Assembly: GCA_964451255.1 (NCBI GenBank)
Contig: CAYVHL010000001.1
Span: 682,001-746,000 of the forward strand
Source of the DNA: JAHBTB01 sp964451255
GTDB lineage: Bacteria; Armatimonadota; Fimbriimonadia; Fimbriimonadales; Fimbriimonadaceae
Direction: 5' to 3'
Length of the DNA: 64,000 nt
Positions 16,255-26,100 of the stretch are shown here, piece after piece (within the stretch, counting starts at the first letter, position 1; each line of letters begins with the position of its first letter). The notes beneath the pieces were generated by a model. The model had not been told where the DNA came from, did no database searches, and saw only the letters and a program-made list of their open reading frames with translations. A program made the translations under genes and the position numbers.

Positions 16255-16995
16255 TCAATTGCCTGTGGCTGCGCCGCCTCCAAGGTTGGCGCCTTTCCTG
16301 CCTGGCCCGCCTGGGAATCCGCCGCCTTGGAAGCCTCCCCGTCCGCCCGTTGCGCCTCCGCGCCCGGCGGCAGGGGCTGCCCCGCCAGAAATCGGCCCGG
16401 ACAGTTCAATCTCTGTCTCGCGTGGGATTTGGCCGTCAGTCCGTCGGAGAACCGCTCGTTGGGAGTCGATGGAGACGACCGTGAACGGGTTGTCCGGGAT
16501 GTTCATACCCGGTCTGATCTGGATGACCTCCGAGCCCATGTCAAGGAGCCCAATGACACCGCCTTCGCTGATAATGACGCCGGCAAGACGCCACGCCGGC
16601 TTCGGCATGAGTTGGGGCGGTTCGTAGTAGGAGGCGTCCGGTTCGGGGAACTCGTTTCCAAAGCCGCCGGTCTCGACCGCGAGCCTTTCGGATGCTTGGG
16701 CGCGGTCAAAGCGGCTTTCCTCGGACAACAGCGAGAACGGGTCACGTCTGCTCGTGAAGCTCATCGTCTTCGCGAGCGTCGGTGAATCCGGCAAGCCCTC
16801 AGCAGGGTTCGCAGGCATTTCCACGCCCGCCGAGGCTGGCGGGGTCGTGGACAGCGTGTCCGTGAATTTGACGCCACCTGTCGGAGCCACGTCTGCGGTG
16901 GCGGGAGCCTGTTGACAACCGGTCAAGCCGACGACAACGGCGGCGAACGCCAAGATCACAATTCTTTTTGCCATGTCGTTGTTCATGATCGTCAC
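16255..16995 (-). CDS. pilP: PilP-like pilus alignment lipoprotein
   Basis: Inner-membrane lipoprotein that links the PilNO pair to the secretin. The 246-aa precursor has a lipobox LTGC, the PilP-type SRRDPFSLL segment, and an HR-like beta domain (WRLAGVIISEGGVIGLLDMG, EVIQIRPGMNIPDNPFTVVSID). A Gly- and Ala-rich tail starts at about residue 205. GTG 16995 overlaps the pilO stop; ATGs at 16986 and 16974 are also possible, and 16974 gives the neatest signal peptide. Assignment rests on these motifs plus position after pilMNO. Confidence 0.8.
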   Translation of the reverse strand: MTIMNNDMAKRIVILAFAAVVVGLTGCQQAPATADVAPTGGVKFTDTLSTTPPASAGVEMPANPAEGLPDSPTLAKTMSFTSRRDPFSLLSEESRFDRAQASERLAVETGGFGNEFPEPDASYYEPPQLMPKPAWRLAGVIISEGGVIGLLDMGSEVIQIRPGMNIPDNPFTVVSIDSQRAVLRRTDGQIPRETEIELSGPISGGAAPAAGRGGATGGRGGFQGGGFPGGPGRKGANLGGGAATGN

Positions 16996-17813
16996 TCGTC
17001 ATCTCCGGGCCTACCACCGCCGCCACGGCCGCCTGCCGGCGGGCTGGCCGGAGGAACTCCAGGCTGTCTGAAGCCGCTGGGCAAGTTCGTCCCCCCACTC
17101 GCCGCCGCACCTGCGGCGGGAGCCGCGGCAGCGGTCCCCGCGCCGACTGGCGGGGCAACTTTTTGTCCACGGACATACGCCACCAGGGTGACGTTATAGG
17201 TGGCGGTCAGTAGTGGCGAGGTGCCATTGACGGCAAGCCCGTCCGCCACAGCGAGATATTCAGGCATCGCCGACCAACTCTTGATGTTCGCCTTGATCTG
17301 CTCCCAAGTGCCGGTGACCGTGACCGTCCCCAAATCGAAGACACAGGCCGGGAATTTGAACCCTGGGTAATTGAAGTAAGACTGGACGATCTGATCGGGC
17401 TCGGTCGGAGGATCGGGGATCGTCGGCCCCTGGACGACATGGACGCCGCCCATCTTGACCTGCCGGTTGACCGCGGCCTGGACGCTGTCTCTAAACTTGC
17501 GGGCTTCCACCGTGAGGTGGAGCCGATCCACGGCGAGGCTGATGCCACCGGAATTGACGTCCATCGGCGGAGTGTGCTCCTCGACGATCGCGTTCCATTC
17601 GGCGCCCACTCTCTTGACCTCGGCTTCAGCGTCGGCGCACCTCTTTTTGGCCGCGTTCAGCTTGGCGCCCTCATCTTTGTACTTGGCGGCGGCCTCACGC
17701 ATCCAATTGGCCTCTTGATAGTTGGGCCCTGCGTTGAAGAACCAACCGTAGCTGACCGCGACGATCAAGATTGCGATCCCTACCCAGACCCAGACGATCG
17801 GACTCAGTTTCAT
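16992..17813 (-). CDS. pilO: PilO-like pilus alignment protein
   Basis: A 273-aa bitopic inner-membrane protein: one transmembrane helix (residues 6-27), a short coiled coil (about 35-75), and a ferredoxin-like domain (about 110-225). It ends in an Ala/Gly/Pro-rich tail from about 220 that is not part of usual PilO (about 200 aa). It follows pilN, as in pilMNOP operons. Sequence identity to PilO is weak, so the call leans on topology and order. Confidence 0.75.
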   Translation of the reverse strand: MKLSPIVWVWVGIAILIVAVSYGWFFNAGPNYQEANWMREAAAKYKDEGAKLNAAKKRCADAEAEVKRVGAEWNAIVEEHTPPMDVNSGGISLAVDRLHLTVEARKFRDSVQAAVNRQVKMGGVHVVQGPTIPDPPTEPDQIVQSYFNYPGFKFPACVFDLGTVTVTGTWEQIKANIKSWSAMPEYLAVADGLAVNGTSPLLTATYNVTLVAYVRGQKVAPPVGAGTAAAAPAAGAAASGGTNLPSGFRQPGVPPASPPAGGRGGGGRPGDDE

Positions 17814-17841
17814 GACTTCTCCATATCCTCCTGATCCAGAA

Positions 17842-18735
17842 CTAGCCGCTCACCCCTGCGGCAGACGGGACACGCGGGCCAGGTGCTCCGGGCGGCCCTC
17901 CCGGAGCTCCGGGGAAACCACCTGGTCTGCCGCCGCCGGGGAATCCGGAGGCTGCGCCACCGCCGCCTCCACCAGCCCCGCCGAGGGTGGCCCGTGGATC
18001 AGGCGTCCGAAGTTCCTTGTTCAAAGTGAGAACCATCGTGACGGTGGACCAGCCGGGCATTGGGCCCTTTTCGCCGCCGTCATTGCCGAAATTGCCCGTG
18101 TTCAAGAAGCCTTGGGGTTCGGATTGGGCCCGCTGGATCATGGCGTCCATCTTTTCCAGAGGATCCGACGGAAGCGGCTGCTCTCCCGCTTTCACGACGC
18201 TTCCCTTCTGGTCGATGTCACTCAGGCCGGTCAACTGGGCGTCATCGACTTGATAGCCGCTTCGTTGGACGTTGGTCACTCCCGGAACCCGCCAAAACGC
18301 GAGGGCGACGTCGGCGTATTGCTCAAAGGTTTTGATCTGGCCCGTGAGCGTGATCGTGGAGTTACCCTCCCCGGCCGGAACCGCCGTCATCGAAGTCACG
18401 CGATAAAAGCTTGGAATATAGGGCATGACGGTCTCGTAAGCCTCGACATAAGCAGAATTGTGCTTGTCCATGGCTTTCGCGAGCATCAAGTTCGTGTTGA
18501 TGACTTGGCCCTTTGCCGCGATCTCGGTGGCGTGGTTGGCCGTGGCGAGGGCGTCGGCGGCCGCTTGCTTGCTGTCGGCGAGTTCCTGCCTGGCTGCGGC
18601 CAAGGATTGCTGTGAGGAAACCGTGAGGACGACCGCCAAGAGGATGCCGACGACCGACAAGGCGACGGCGGCGCCGATGAATACCGGAGCCCGGCTTTGA
18701 GAAGCCACATGGGTCGGGAGCAGGTTCAGTTTCAT
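17842..18735 (-). CDS. pilN: PilN-like pilus alignment protein
   Basis: A 297-aa bitopic protein starting MKLNLLPTH, which carries the conserved NLLP motif by which PilN binds PilM. A transmembrane helix (about residues 18-40) is followed by a coiled coil and a ferredoxin-like domain (about 105-235). The last 50 residues are Gly- and Pro-rich. It lies 12 nt after pilM in the operon. Confidence 0.83.
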   Translation of the reverse strand: MKLNLLPTHVASQSRAPVFIGAAVALSVVGILLAVVLTVSSQQSLAAARQELADSKQAAADALATANHATEIAAKGQVINTNLMLAKAMDKHNSAYVEAYETVMPYIPSFYRVTSMTAVPAGEGNSTITLTGQIKTFEQYADVALAFWRVPGVTNVQRSGYQVDDAQLTGLSDIDQKGSVVKAGEQPLPSDPLEKMDAMIQRAQSEPQGFLNTGNFGNDGGEKGPMPGWSTVTMVLTLNKELRTPDPRATLGGAGGGGGGAASGFPGGGRPGGFPGAPGGPPGAPGPRVPSAAGVSG

Positions 18736-18747
18736 GGCGATTATTGG

Positions 18748-19959
18748 TTAGAAGGCGATATGCAGGCCGTTGCCGATGGCCACTGCGAACTCCTGTTTCT
18801 CCTCATTGAGATCTTCGGCGTTCTTAGCGGTGACTGGAAGGCCTTTGGTCGGGTCGAACAGAGATGTCGGCACCCCGACGACAGATTGGATGAAATGTGG
18901 CAGGCCCTTGAGCAGGGAGCCACCACCGCACAGGAGCACGACGTCCACGTCGCCGCCCTTGCTGCGAAAGTAGTCGATCGATCGTCGGACTTCGCTCACA
19001 AACTCGTCGGCGACCGGCGCCATGGCGTTCCAAATCCTCGTCTCCTCAGCGTCCAGACCGGTGTCGACGGGTGCCGGCACAGGAGCCTGGGGCTCAGGGG
19101 CCGCCGGCGGCGAGGATGCGCCCGCTTCTTCGCTTTCGGCGAACGGGTTATAGGGTTGGAACTGCTGAGTCGCGAATCCGGAGTCGCCAAAGGGATTAGC
19201 CGCGGGAGCCTGGGCCGCCGCATCTGGAATCTTGGCTTTGGCGTGTTTGAGGCCCTCGGCCTCGGCAAACGGGACAGACATGGCGTCGGCCACCGCACGC
19301 GTGAACATCTCACCGCCGATGGGGACTTGCCTGGGCATGACGAGCTTGCCGTCGCTATAGATGTTGATCGAGCTGGATTTATGGCCGACATCGACCAGGC
19401 AGACCCGCTTTCCGCCGTATTCGGTCGGGTAGCTCTGCACCAAGGATCTGGCGAGGCCCAGCGGCTGGACGTCCAAGAACGCGGGTTTCTTGCCTGCCCT
19501 CTTGAGGATGTCGCGGACCGTGTTGACCGTGGTCTGGGTCGCGATGGCCATCACCACGTCCATGTTCTGGGCGCCGTTGGCCGGGAACGCGGCGAAATCG
19601 CTCACGACGTCGGACTCGGCGAACGGGATGTTCCGGGTGATCTCCCACTCCATATGTTGCTTCAGCTCGCTCTCGGACATCACCGGGACTTCAAGCGTCC
19701 GCACCACGACCGCGCCCTGACCCGACAGGGAGACGACCGCGTCGGCGACGTTCGCGCCGCACTGTTGGCAGACTTGTTTTAGGACTGCGCCCACAGAAAC
19801 GGGGTCGTGCACTCCGACGTGGTCCACCGCGCCCTCCGGCGTCATGGCCATCCCCATCGCGGTCACAGTCGCCTGTTTACCGGCGAGCTTGACTTCTGCG
19901 ACTTTTATGGTCTGACTTCCGATGTCGACCCCGACGATACTGCTGTACTTCTTGGCCAT
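18748..19959 (-). CDS. pilM: PilM, actin-like pilus assembly ATPase
   Basis: Cytoplasmic actin/FtsA-like protein that docks on the PilN N-terminus. The 403-aa protein has the phosphate-1 motif VGVDIGSQTIKVAEV, the phosphate-2 motif LVDVGHKSSSINI and the adenosine motif LLCGGGSLLKGL. A Pro/Ala-rich insert (about residues 240-300) with two NPF motifs makes it longer than the usual 350 aa. It is the first gene after a strong promoter. Confidence 0.92.
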   Translation of the reverse strand: MAKKYSSIVGVDIGSQTIKVAEVKLAGKQATVTAMGMAMTPEGAVDHVGVHDPVSVGAVLKQVCQQCGANVADAVVSLSGQGAVVVRTLEVPVMSESELKQHMEWEITRNIPFAESDVVSDFAAFPANGAQNMDVVMAIATQTTVNTVRDILKRAGKKPAFLDVQPLGLARSLVQSYPTEYGGKRVCLVDVGHKSSSINIYSDGKLVMPRQVPIGGEMFTRAVADAMSVPFAEAEGLKHAKAKIPDAAAQAPAANPFGDSGFATQQFQPYNPFAESEEAGASSPPAAPEPQAPVPAPVDTGLDAEETRIWNAMAPVADEFVSEVRRSIDYFRSKGGDVDVVLLCGGGSLLKGLPHFIQSVVGVPTSLFDPTKGLPVTAKNAEDLNEEKQEFAVAIGNGLHIAF

Positions 19960-20026
19960 TGAGTACTTACCTGACCCTTGGCAGGGTGACGACCGCTCTC
20001 CTTGCTTAGCTTCGCAGGCGTTCCCG

Positions 20027-20056
20027 ATGATAGCATCGCGAGCCTGCCGGTGTCAA
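20027..20056 (-). promoter_or_regulatory. Promoter of the pilM operon
   Basis: Minus-strand TTGACA (20051-20056, perfect -35), an 18-nt spacer, and TATCAT (20027-20032, 5/6) preceded by TGC (extended -10). It is the best promoter in the window, placed about 60 bp before pilM. Confidence 0.8.
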
Positions 20057-20130
20057 CTTCCGGAAACGCGTCAACCGCGTAATTATTGACGTCGCCGAAG
20101 CTCGAATGGTCACAGGTTCGACAAAGCACA

Positions 20131-20156
20131 GGGCCCGCTGAATTATCAGCGGGCCC
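20131..20156 (-). terminator. Terminator after the giant propeller gene
   Basis: A perfect 11-bp stem (20131-20141 with 20146-20156) with an ATTA loop, 17 nt after the stop of the 2382-aa gene. The T run is poor. It separates the minor-pilin operon from the pilM operon. Confidence 0.65.
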
Positions 20157-20173
20157 GGCTCGGCTCGGTCACC

Positions 20174-23100
20174 TTAGTTTCCCCCTGGTGCGGGAGGCTG
20201 GGGCGCCCACCTGGGTGCGATCGTCTGGAAGTAAACGTCCGGGACACCCGCACGGGAACTGGTCCAGAACATCCAGACAAGCGGCGCCCGGCGTTGGCTT
20301 GGATCCAGTGGGTTGAAGGCGATGTTGTACGGATCCAGGGCGAGGGAGATATCAGACTCGTTTGAGGCCTGCTCGATCGGCACCGCTTCTTCCGGCCGCT
20401 CCGTGATAAGGCCGACGAACGCCGCCTTGGCCGAGGAGTTGCCCAGGACGATCCCTGGTATCAGGTTGCCGTTGCCGTCGACGCCCGTGTAGACGATCCG
20501 GACAGGATGGTCCTCCATGACCGAGGTGAAATACACCTTGCCGTTCGCTGGGTCGACCTGATAGTACGGGTTTTCCGCGAGACCGCCGAAGAAGGTGACC
20601 TGGAAGTTCACGAGGGTGCCATCAGGTTTCACTGCCACCGGGGTCGGCAAATCCAGACCGAAGCGGAGCGTCGTGAGGTACGGCCGGGTCGCCTGAGAGC
20701 CGTCCGACGAGGTCTTGTCCATCGTGACCAGGTACCGGTCGTAGCGGACTGGCTCGTTGTTCGCCGGGCGTCCGTTGGCGCTGTTGCCCCAGTAGTTCAG
20801 GTCGTTGACAAGGTTCTCGTCTGCCCGGGCGGCGTCGGTGCCGACGTAGATGCCCAGGAACCTTTCGTCAAGGACGGCGGAGACGCCACGGTAATCGCCG
20901 CCTCGGGCCGCGCTGATCCGCACGAACGCCGGACTGTACGTGATGTACAGTTGCAGGTTCCTCGGGATGATCGCCCCGGAGAACTTGACTGTGCCGGCCT
21001 TCATGTCCATGTAGACCTTGCCGCCGAGGTTCGAATCGTAGACAAGTTCGCCGTTCGTCTGGCTGATGACGCGCTCCGGCGAAGCCGGGTCGATGACGTC
21101 GCGCAGCACCGCGTTGCCCGACCCGTCGACGGCGGCGTACTTTAGCCTAATGACGGCCAGGCCGCTCTCGCTCGACGACCACTGGATACCAGGGGCGTAA
21201 TACGTGCCGGTCGCCGGGTCTACTTCGAGCTTGTCCGTGCGGTTGGCGAATACAGCCGTCCTCAAGGCGCCACCTGGCGCACCCGTGGGGGAGCCGCTGA
21301 CCGGGCTCGCGTTGAGACGACCCAAGAAGGTCTCGGCGAATTGACGGCCGCGGAGCTTTGCCGTGAACATCAGGTCGATGCGAGCGGCATTGTTCCGACC
21401 TTGGTAACGACGTAGGATAGCTGTCGGCGCGCCGACGTTCTCAAACTCGTCGCCGAGGGCGACCGTCCGAAGGCCCGTCCAACTGGAACCGTCAAAGGTC
21501 GAGGTGAATATCTGGCCAAGGCCGTTGCTGACGCCCGTGTAGAACACGGTGGCGCTCGACCCGGCTTGGACGACACTCGGCTTGCTCTTGGCCGTCGTCG
21601 TGTCGAACGGCATGGCCGTCAAACCGTTGAGGGCCACGTTGGAGCCGCTGAAGGTCAAGTCGGCGATCATGATCTGCTCGACCACGGAACGGTCCCCTCC
21701 CGATCCGACCTTCGTGCCACGCCCGACAAATGCCAGATACCTTTGGCTCGCGTCCGTCCGAGAGTTGGTCGGTGACTGTAGCGGGTTATAGAATCCCCCG
21801 GTTGGGAACGCAGGCGCTCCAAATTGGAACCCTGACGGGCCACGGCTCGTGTCCATCGTCTCGCCAGCGCCCAAAGTGAACAGCGAATCGAAGTTGATGC
21901 TCCCCTCAAGCGGGAACAGAAGCGACGGTCCGAACCAGCGTGCGTCGGGGGTTCCGAGGCCGGTGGAGATCGGCGAGGCGTTGTCCAGGTCGTTGATCGG
22001 GCTGTGGTCAGCGGCGGGGTTGTTGCGGTTCCACACCGGGGTCACACCGCCGTTTGCCGCGACGAAAATGCGCCATGTGTCCTGCCCACCGAGCGACGCG
22101 GCCGTCCTGCCAGGGGTCAACCAGTCAGGTTGACCTGTCCCGTTGGACATGCGGTTGGAAGCCCAAGCCACAAAGAGCGGCCCGTTGCCTGACCGCATGG
22201 CCGTCGGCTGGCGGTTTGACCAACTGAAAGCTTCGCCACCTGAGAGCAGGTTGTCGACGTTGGGTGCCGCCTTCCGTGTCGGTGCGTTCGTCAACCGGGC
22301 TTCACGCACAGTGAACTTCAGTGTGATCGCCGGGTCGACGTAGGCTTCGCTGACATTCGGGTTGCTCGTGGGGCCAAGTGACGGCACGTTGGCGTCGGCG
22401 TCCGTGCCCGGCAAGTCCTCGAACACATAGATCTTGCGTTGGTAGGTTCCGCTCGGCGTGCCGACCGGGGCCGCGACTCCGATCCTGGGGTCGCCGGTCT
22501 CGAATCCAGCGGTCGGCGGCACAAGGCTGCCCGTGGAGACGCGCAAGTTGGCGTTCGCCCGGAACACCGGGTTGCGGCTCATCCGCGTCGGGGCGGCGTC
22601 GCCCGGGCGTGCCTTTTGCAAGATCATCTGGTTGTCGACGCCGGCCCGGAACGGCACGCTCCACTGTGGGTCTAGGTCAGACAGGAGGTTCCTTGTTGCG
22701 TCCAGCCATGCGAGTTCCTGGATGTCAGGCCCGAAGAGCTCGACAGACCGATAGATGCGGTTCAAGCCATTAAACTTATCGTACTGCTTGGCCACGCGGA
22801 CGTTCAGCAAGTTGACGTTGCCCTGGTTGAACACCGAGAACGGCTGGAACATGGCGGCGTTGCCGCTCGTGTACTGTGGGTTGAACGGCTTGAATGCAGA
22901 AGCCGGGTCCGTGGGCAGGGCCGCGCCGTTGTCCGGGCCGCCGCTGACATGGCCGTTGTATCCGCCGCCGCTCGGCAAGGAGTTGAGGTCTAACGTCGGG
23001 GTAGACGTCGTCATCCGCTCGTCAGGTGCGATCCGGGCGCCCAAAGCAAAGCTTCGATACGAATCATTGAGGCCGAACCCGTTGCTGGTCTCGTCCACGT

Positions 23101-26100
23101 AGACGTACTGTCTGCTGCGGTAGTCGGTCAGCGTCGCCGGTTGGTAGAGCGGCACGTCCAGACGGAGTACCACTTGGGTGTCTACCAGCGTCCGTTGCAT
23201 CTGGGCCTCATAGCCCGCGTGCGTGTTATACGCAGTCTGAGCCGCCTGATCGATTGTCGGGCCAGACAGACTCATCCCTGTCAATAGTGGGTTCTCGGAT
23301 TGGCCGGACAAGCCCTTGAGGGCTGACAGGTCTCCCCGGCTGATGTCGGGGAAGTCCAGGCTGTGGTTGGGATAGGCCCAAGGATAGTCCTCAAACGAGC
23401 GGTACTTCCAGGCGCTCTTGTTGGTGCCTTGGTTTAGGGCGTTCGGAACGCCCAAGTCGATCCTGGGGTCGTAAACCGGCTGACCAGGGGCGCTCACGTC
23501 CGGAGCCAAGGTGCGCAAGTCTGTCACGGGCATCCAAGCAAGGTCGTTGCTGGACATCCTGACGTTTGTGATCCCCTTGCTCGGCCCATAGATCAATGTC
23601 ATGAGGGACCGGTCGCGGACCGACATGTCGGCGACCGCGGTCGACCCGTGGCTGACCAATTCACCCACCGTGGCAGGGGTCGTGCCTACATAGCCGCCCG
23701 GTTCGACGTTGTCGGCGTCGTTGTAGTGGCCGACGTCGCCCTTAAGGAACCGGTTCGTCGGACCGCCGACGGTGGCCTTGTTCACACCGGTGTCCAGCCC
23801 GAACGAGCCGTTCATCAGGGAGTTGGGCGCGGTGGCGTCCGTACTGTCGCCGACGCTGTTCGGAAGGAACCCGGCGATCGCGTCCCTGGTCGGGAAGACC
23901 ACCGCGAGCGGGTTCGCGATCTGGAAGTCCGGCGCACCTGGCGGAGGAGTGCCGATCGGCCTCAGGCCAACCTCTGCTCCGCGCACGGACGCCGGGCCGT
24001 CCGAGACCGCCCGGAACTTCAGGAAGTTGTTCCCGGGCAACGAGCCGGCTTGGCCGGTCGGCATGAGCGGGAGGCTGAGAAGGCTGATACCGCCCTGGCC
24101 GGACGGGGCGCCGCTGACGTCCCGCACGGACATCGTATGGCGTTGCTGGACGCGCAGGTTCGAATAGGCGCTGCATTCGATCCGGTAGCCCGCCGTCGGG
24201 GGATCGGTCGACGCAGGGATCTTCCAGACGAGGATGTAGAGGTTCTCGCCCATCTCAAAGGCCCGTCGCTGGATTCCGCCTCCATTGGCGACCGCCTGGA
24301 CGTCCGCGAAGGACAACGTGCCCTGCGTGGACTTGCTGAGCAAGGACTGGTACTCGTTCGGCGCGAGCAAGATGATGTTGTCAGCGAAGAGGAAGCTCAA
24401 GTCCGCTTCGGTGAGGTTGTTCCCTTCAGCTCCGCTACCAGGGCGTTGGCCGGGGGTGATCGGAGGAGCGGTGTTGTCGTCGTCGACCGAGGAGAACGCG
24501 TAGAGGAAGCCCTTGCTGTCGCCGATGTAAAGGTGGCTTCGGTTGGCCGGGAAGCCCGGCACGTTGGGCCATCCACCCGACGCGAACGAAGACATGGGCG
24601 TGTCGCCCTCCAGGTGGTAGTTCCAGTTCCTGTGGCTCCCGCTGGCGTAGGTGGATCCGTCGGCGATGAAGCCCTGGCACTCTCCCAAACGGTTGGCCAC
24701 GACCACGGTGGGTTCGGCGTCGTCCAAGACGGCGGGTGTCACGGGGTCACGCTGCCGCATGTGTGTGAACGTCACCGAGGAGTCACAACGCGTTTTGACC
24801 TCGTTTGTCTGCCACCGGATGTTGCCGTTGGCGGGGTCGAGCGACAGCAGTTTTCCGTTCCCGTCGACGAAAAACACAGAGTTCCAGTTGGCCGGATCGG
24901 AAGGCTTCACGAGCGCCCCGTCGATGGCGGCCGGGCTGCACGAGCCCATGTAGCCGAGATCAACGCCGCCGATGTCTTGGGTCCGCGACCAGTTGAGGGC
25001 TCCGGTGTTGACGTTCAGGGCATAGATGGTGCCGTTGAGCGGGTCGGAGGTCGATTGGGCCCCAAAGAAGACCTGGCCGAAGGCCACGGCAGGCGTCATC
25101 TCGACGTCACCGAAGCTGGCTGACGCCAACGGATACTGCCACATCAAGTTCGTGGTCTTGGAGGCGGGGTTGCCCGCCGCGTTCAGCGCGAGGACTTTGC
25201 CGGCGACCGCCACGATGACGGCGTCCTGCCCGCCGACCACAGCTGCGGTCACCGAGGCTTTGACCGGCGGCAACGGGGTCGCAAACTGCGTGTCCGGAGC
25301 ATCCGGTCGGAAGTCGTCCGGATATGTCCAGCGCCGAGTCGTCGTGCCGTCCCCACGCCCGGCCATGTCGATGCAGTACACCCGGCCGTTGTCAGCGCCG
25401 ATGAAGAGGAGGTCGACTCCACCGACCTTCATGACCAATGCAGAACTGAGGTTGAACCTAGTCGGCATCGTGGCGACGCGACCGTCTTCAGTCAGGCTGG
25501 CGTTAGGATCGGTGGCCGAAACCTCGCTCGGGTACGTCCAAAAGACCTTGGGTTGAGAGCCGGTGGCGGGATCGCCGTGGGCGTCCATGCAACGGATATG
25601 GCCGGTCTCATCGGCGACGACGACCGCGTCGCGCGCCACCGTGGAGCCACCCACCTTGATGTCGGCAGAGACCATAGCCGGCGTTGAGCTGATCGACAGG
25701 TCCGAACGGGCGTCGAACCGAACGGCGTCGGCGACCGCCACCCGCCCGTCAATGACGTCTTGGGCAACCGTCGAGTGGTTCGTGATGACGACTGAGAGCG
25801 GTTGCGCGGCAGAGTGGGCCACGCCCTGGTTGCCTACTCCGGGGAGCCGGATCCATCCGCGCTGGGCTGATTCGTTGATGGTGACCGAGTCGATTTGGAC
25901 CCCGCCTTGGAACACCTGGACCTCCACGTTGGTCGCGAGGTCGTTTGCCAACGCGCCTGGTGGCACATAGACGTCGATGAAGTAGGTCGCCGCCGGAAGT
26001 CCGTCCGCTTTGAAGCGGACGCCACCTGTGACAGTGCCCGCAGCCGGCGCCGACTCATACGTTGAGCCGAGCGGCTGGTAGATAACGCTGTTGCCCTGGG

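Noticed and set aside
18741..18926. A small minus-strand frame between pilN and pilM
   Set aside because: It lies inside the end of pilM in another frame and has no conserved features.
23648..25123. A + strand open frame of about 490 codons inside the giant propeller gene
   Set aside because: Composition is Arg/Val/Gly/Asp-rich as expected from the complement of GC-rich coding DNA, and it lies wholly inside a gene with clear propeller repeats.
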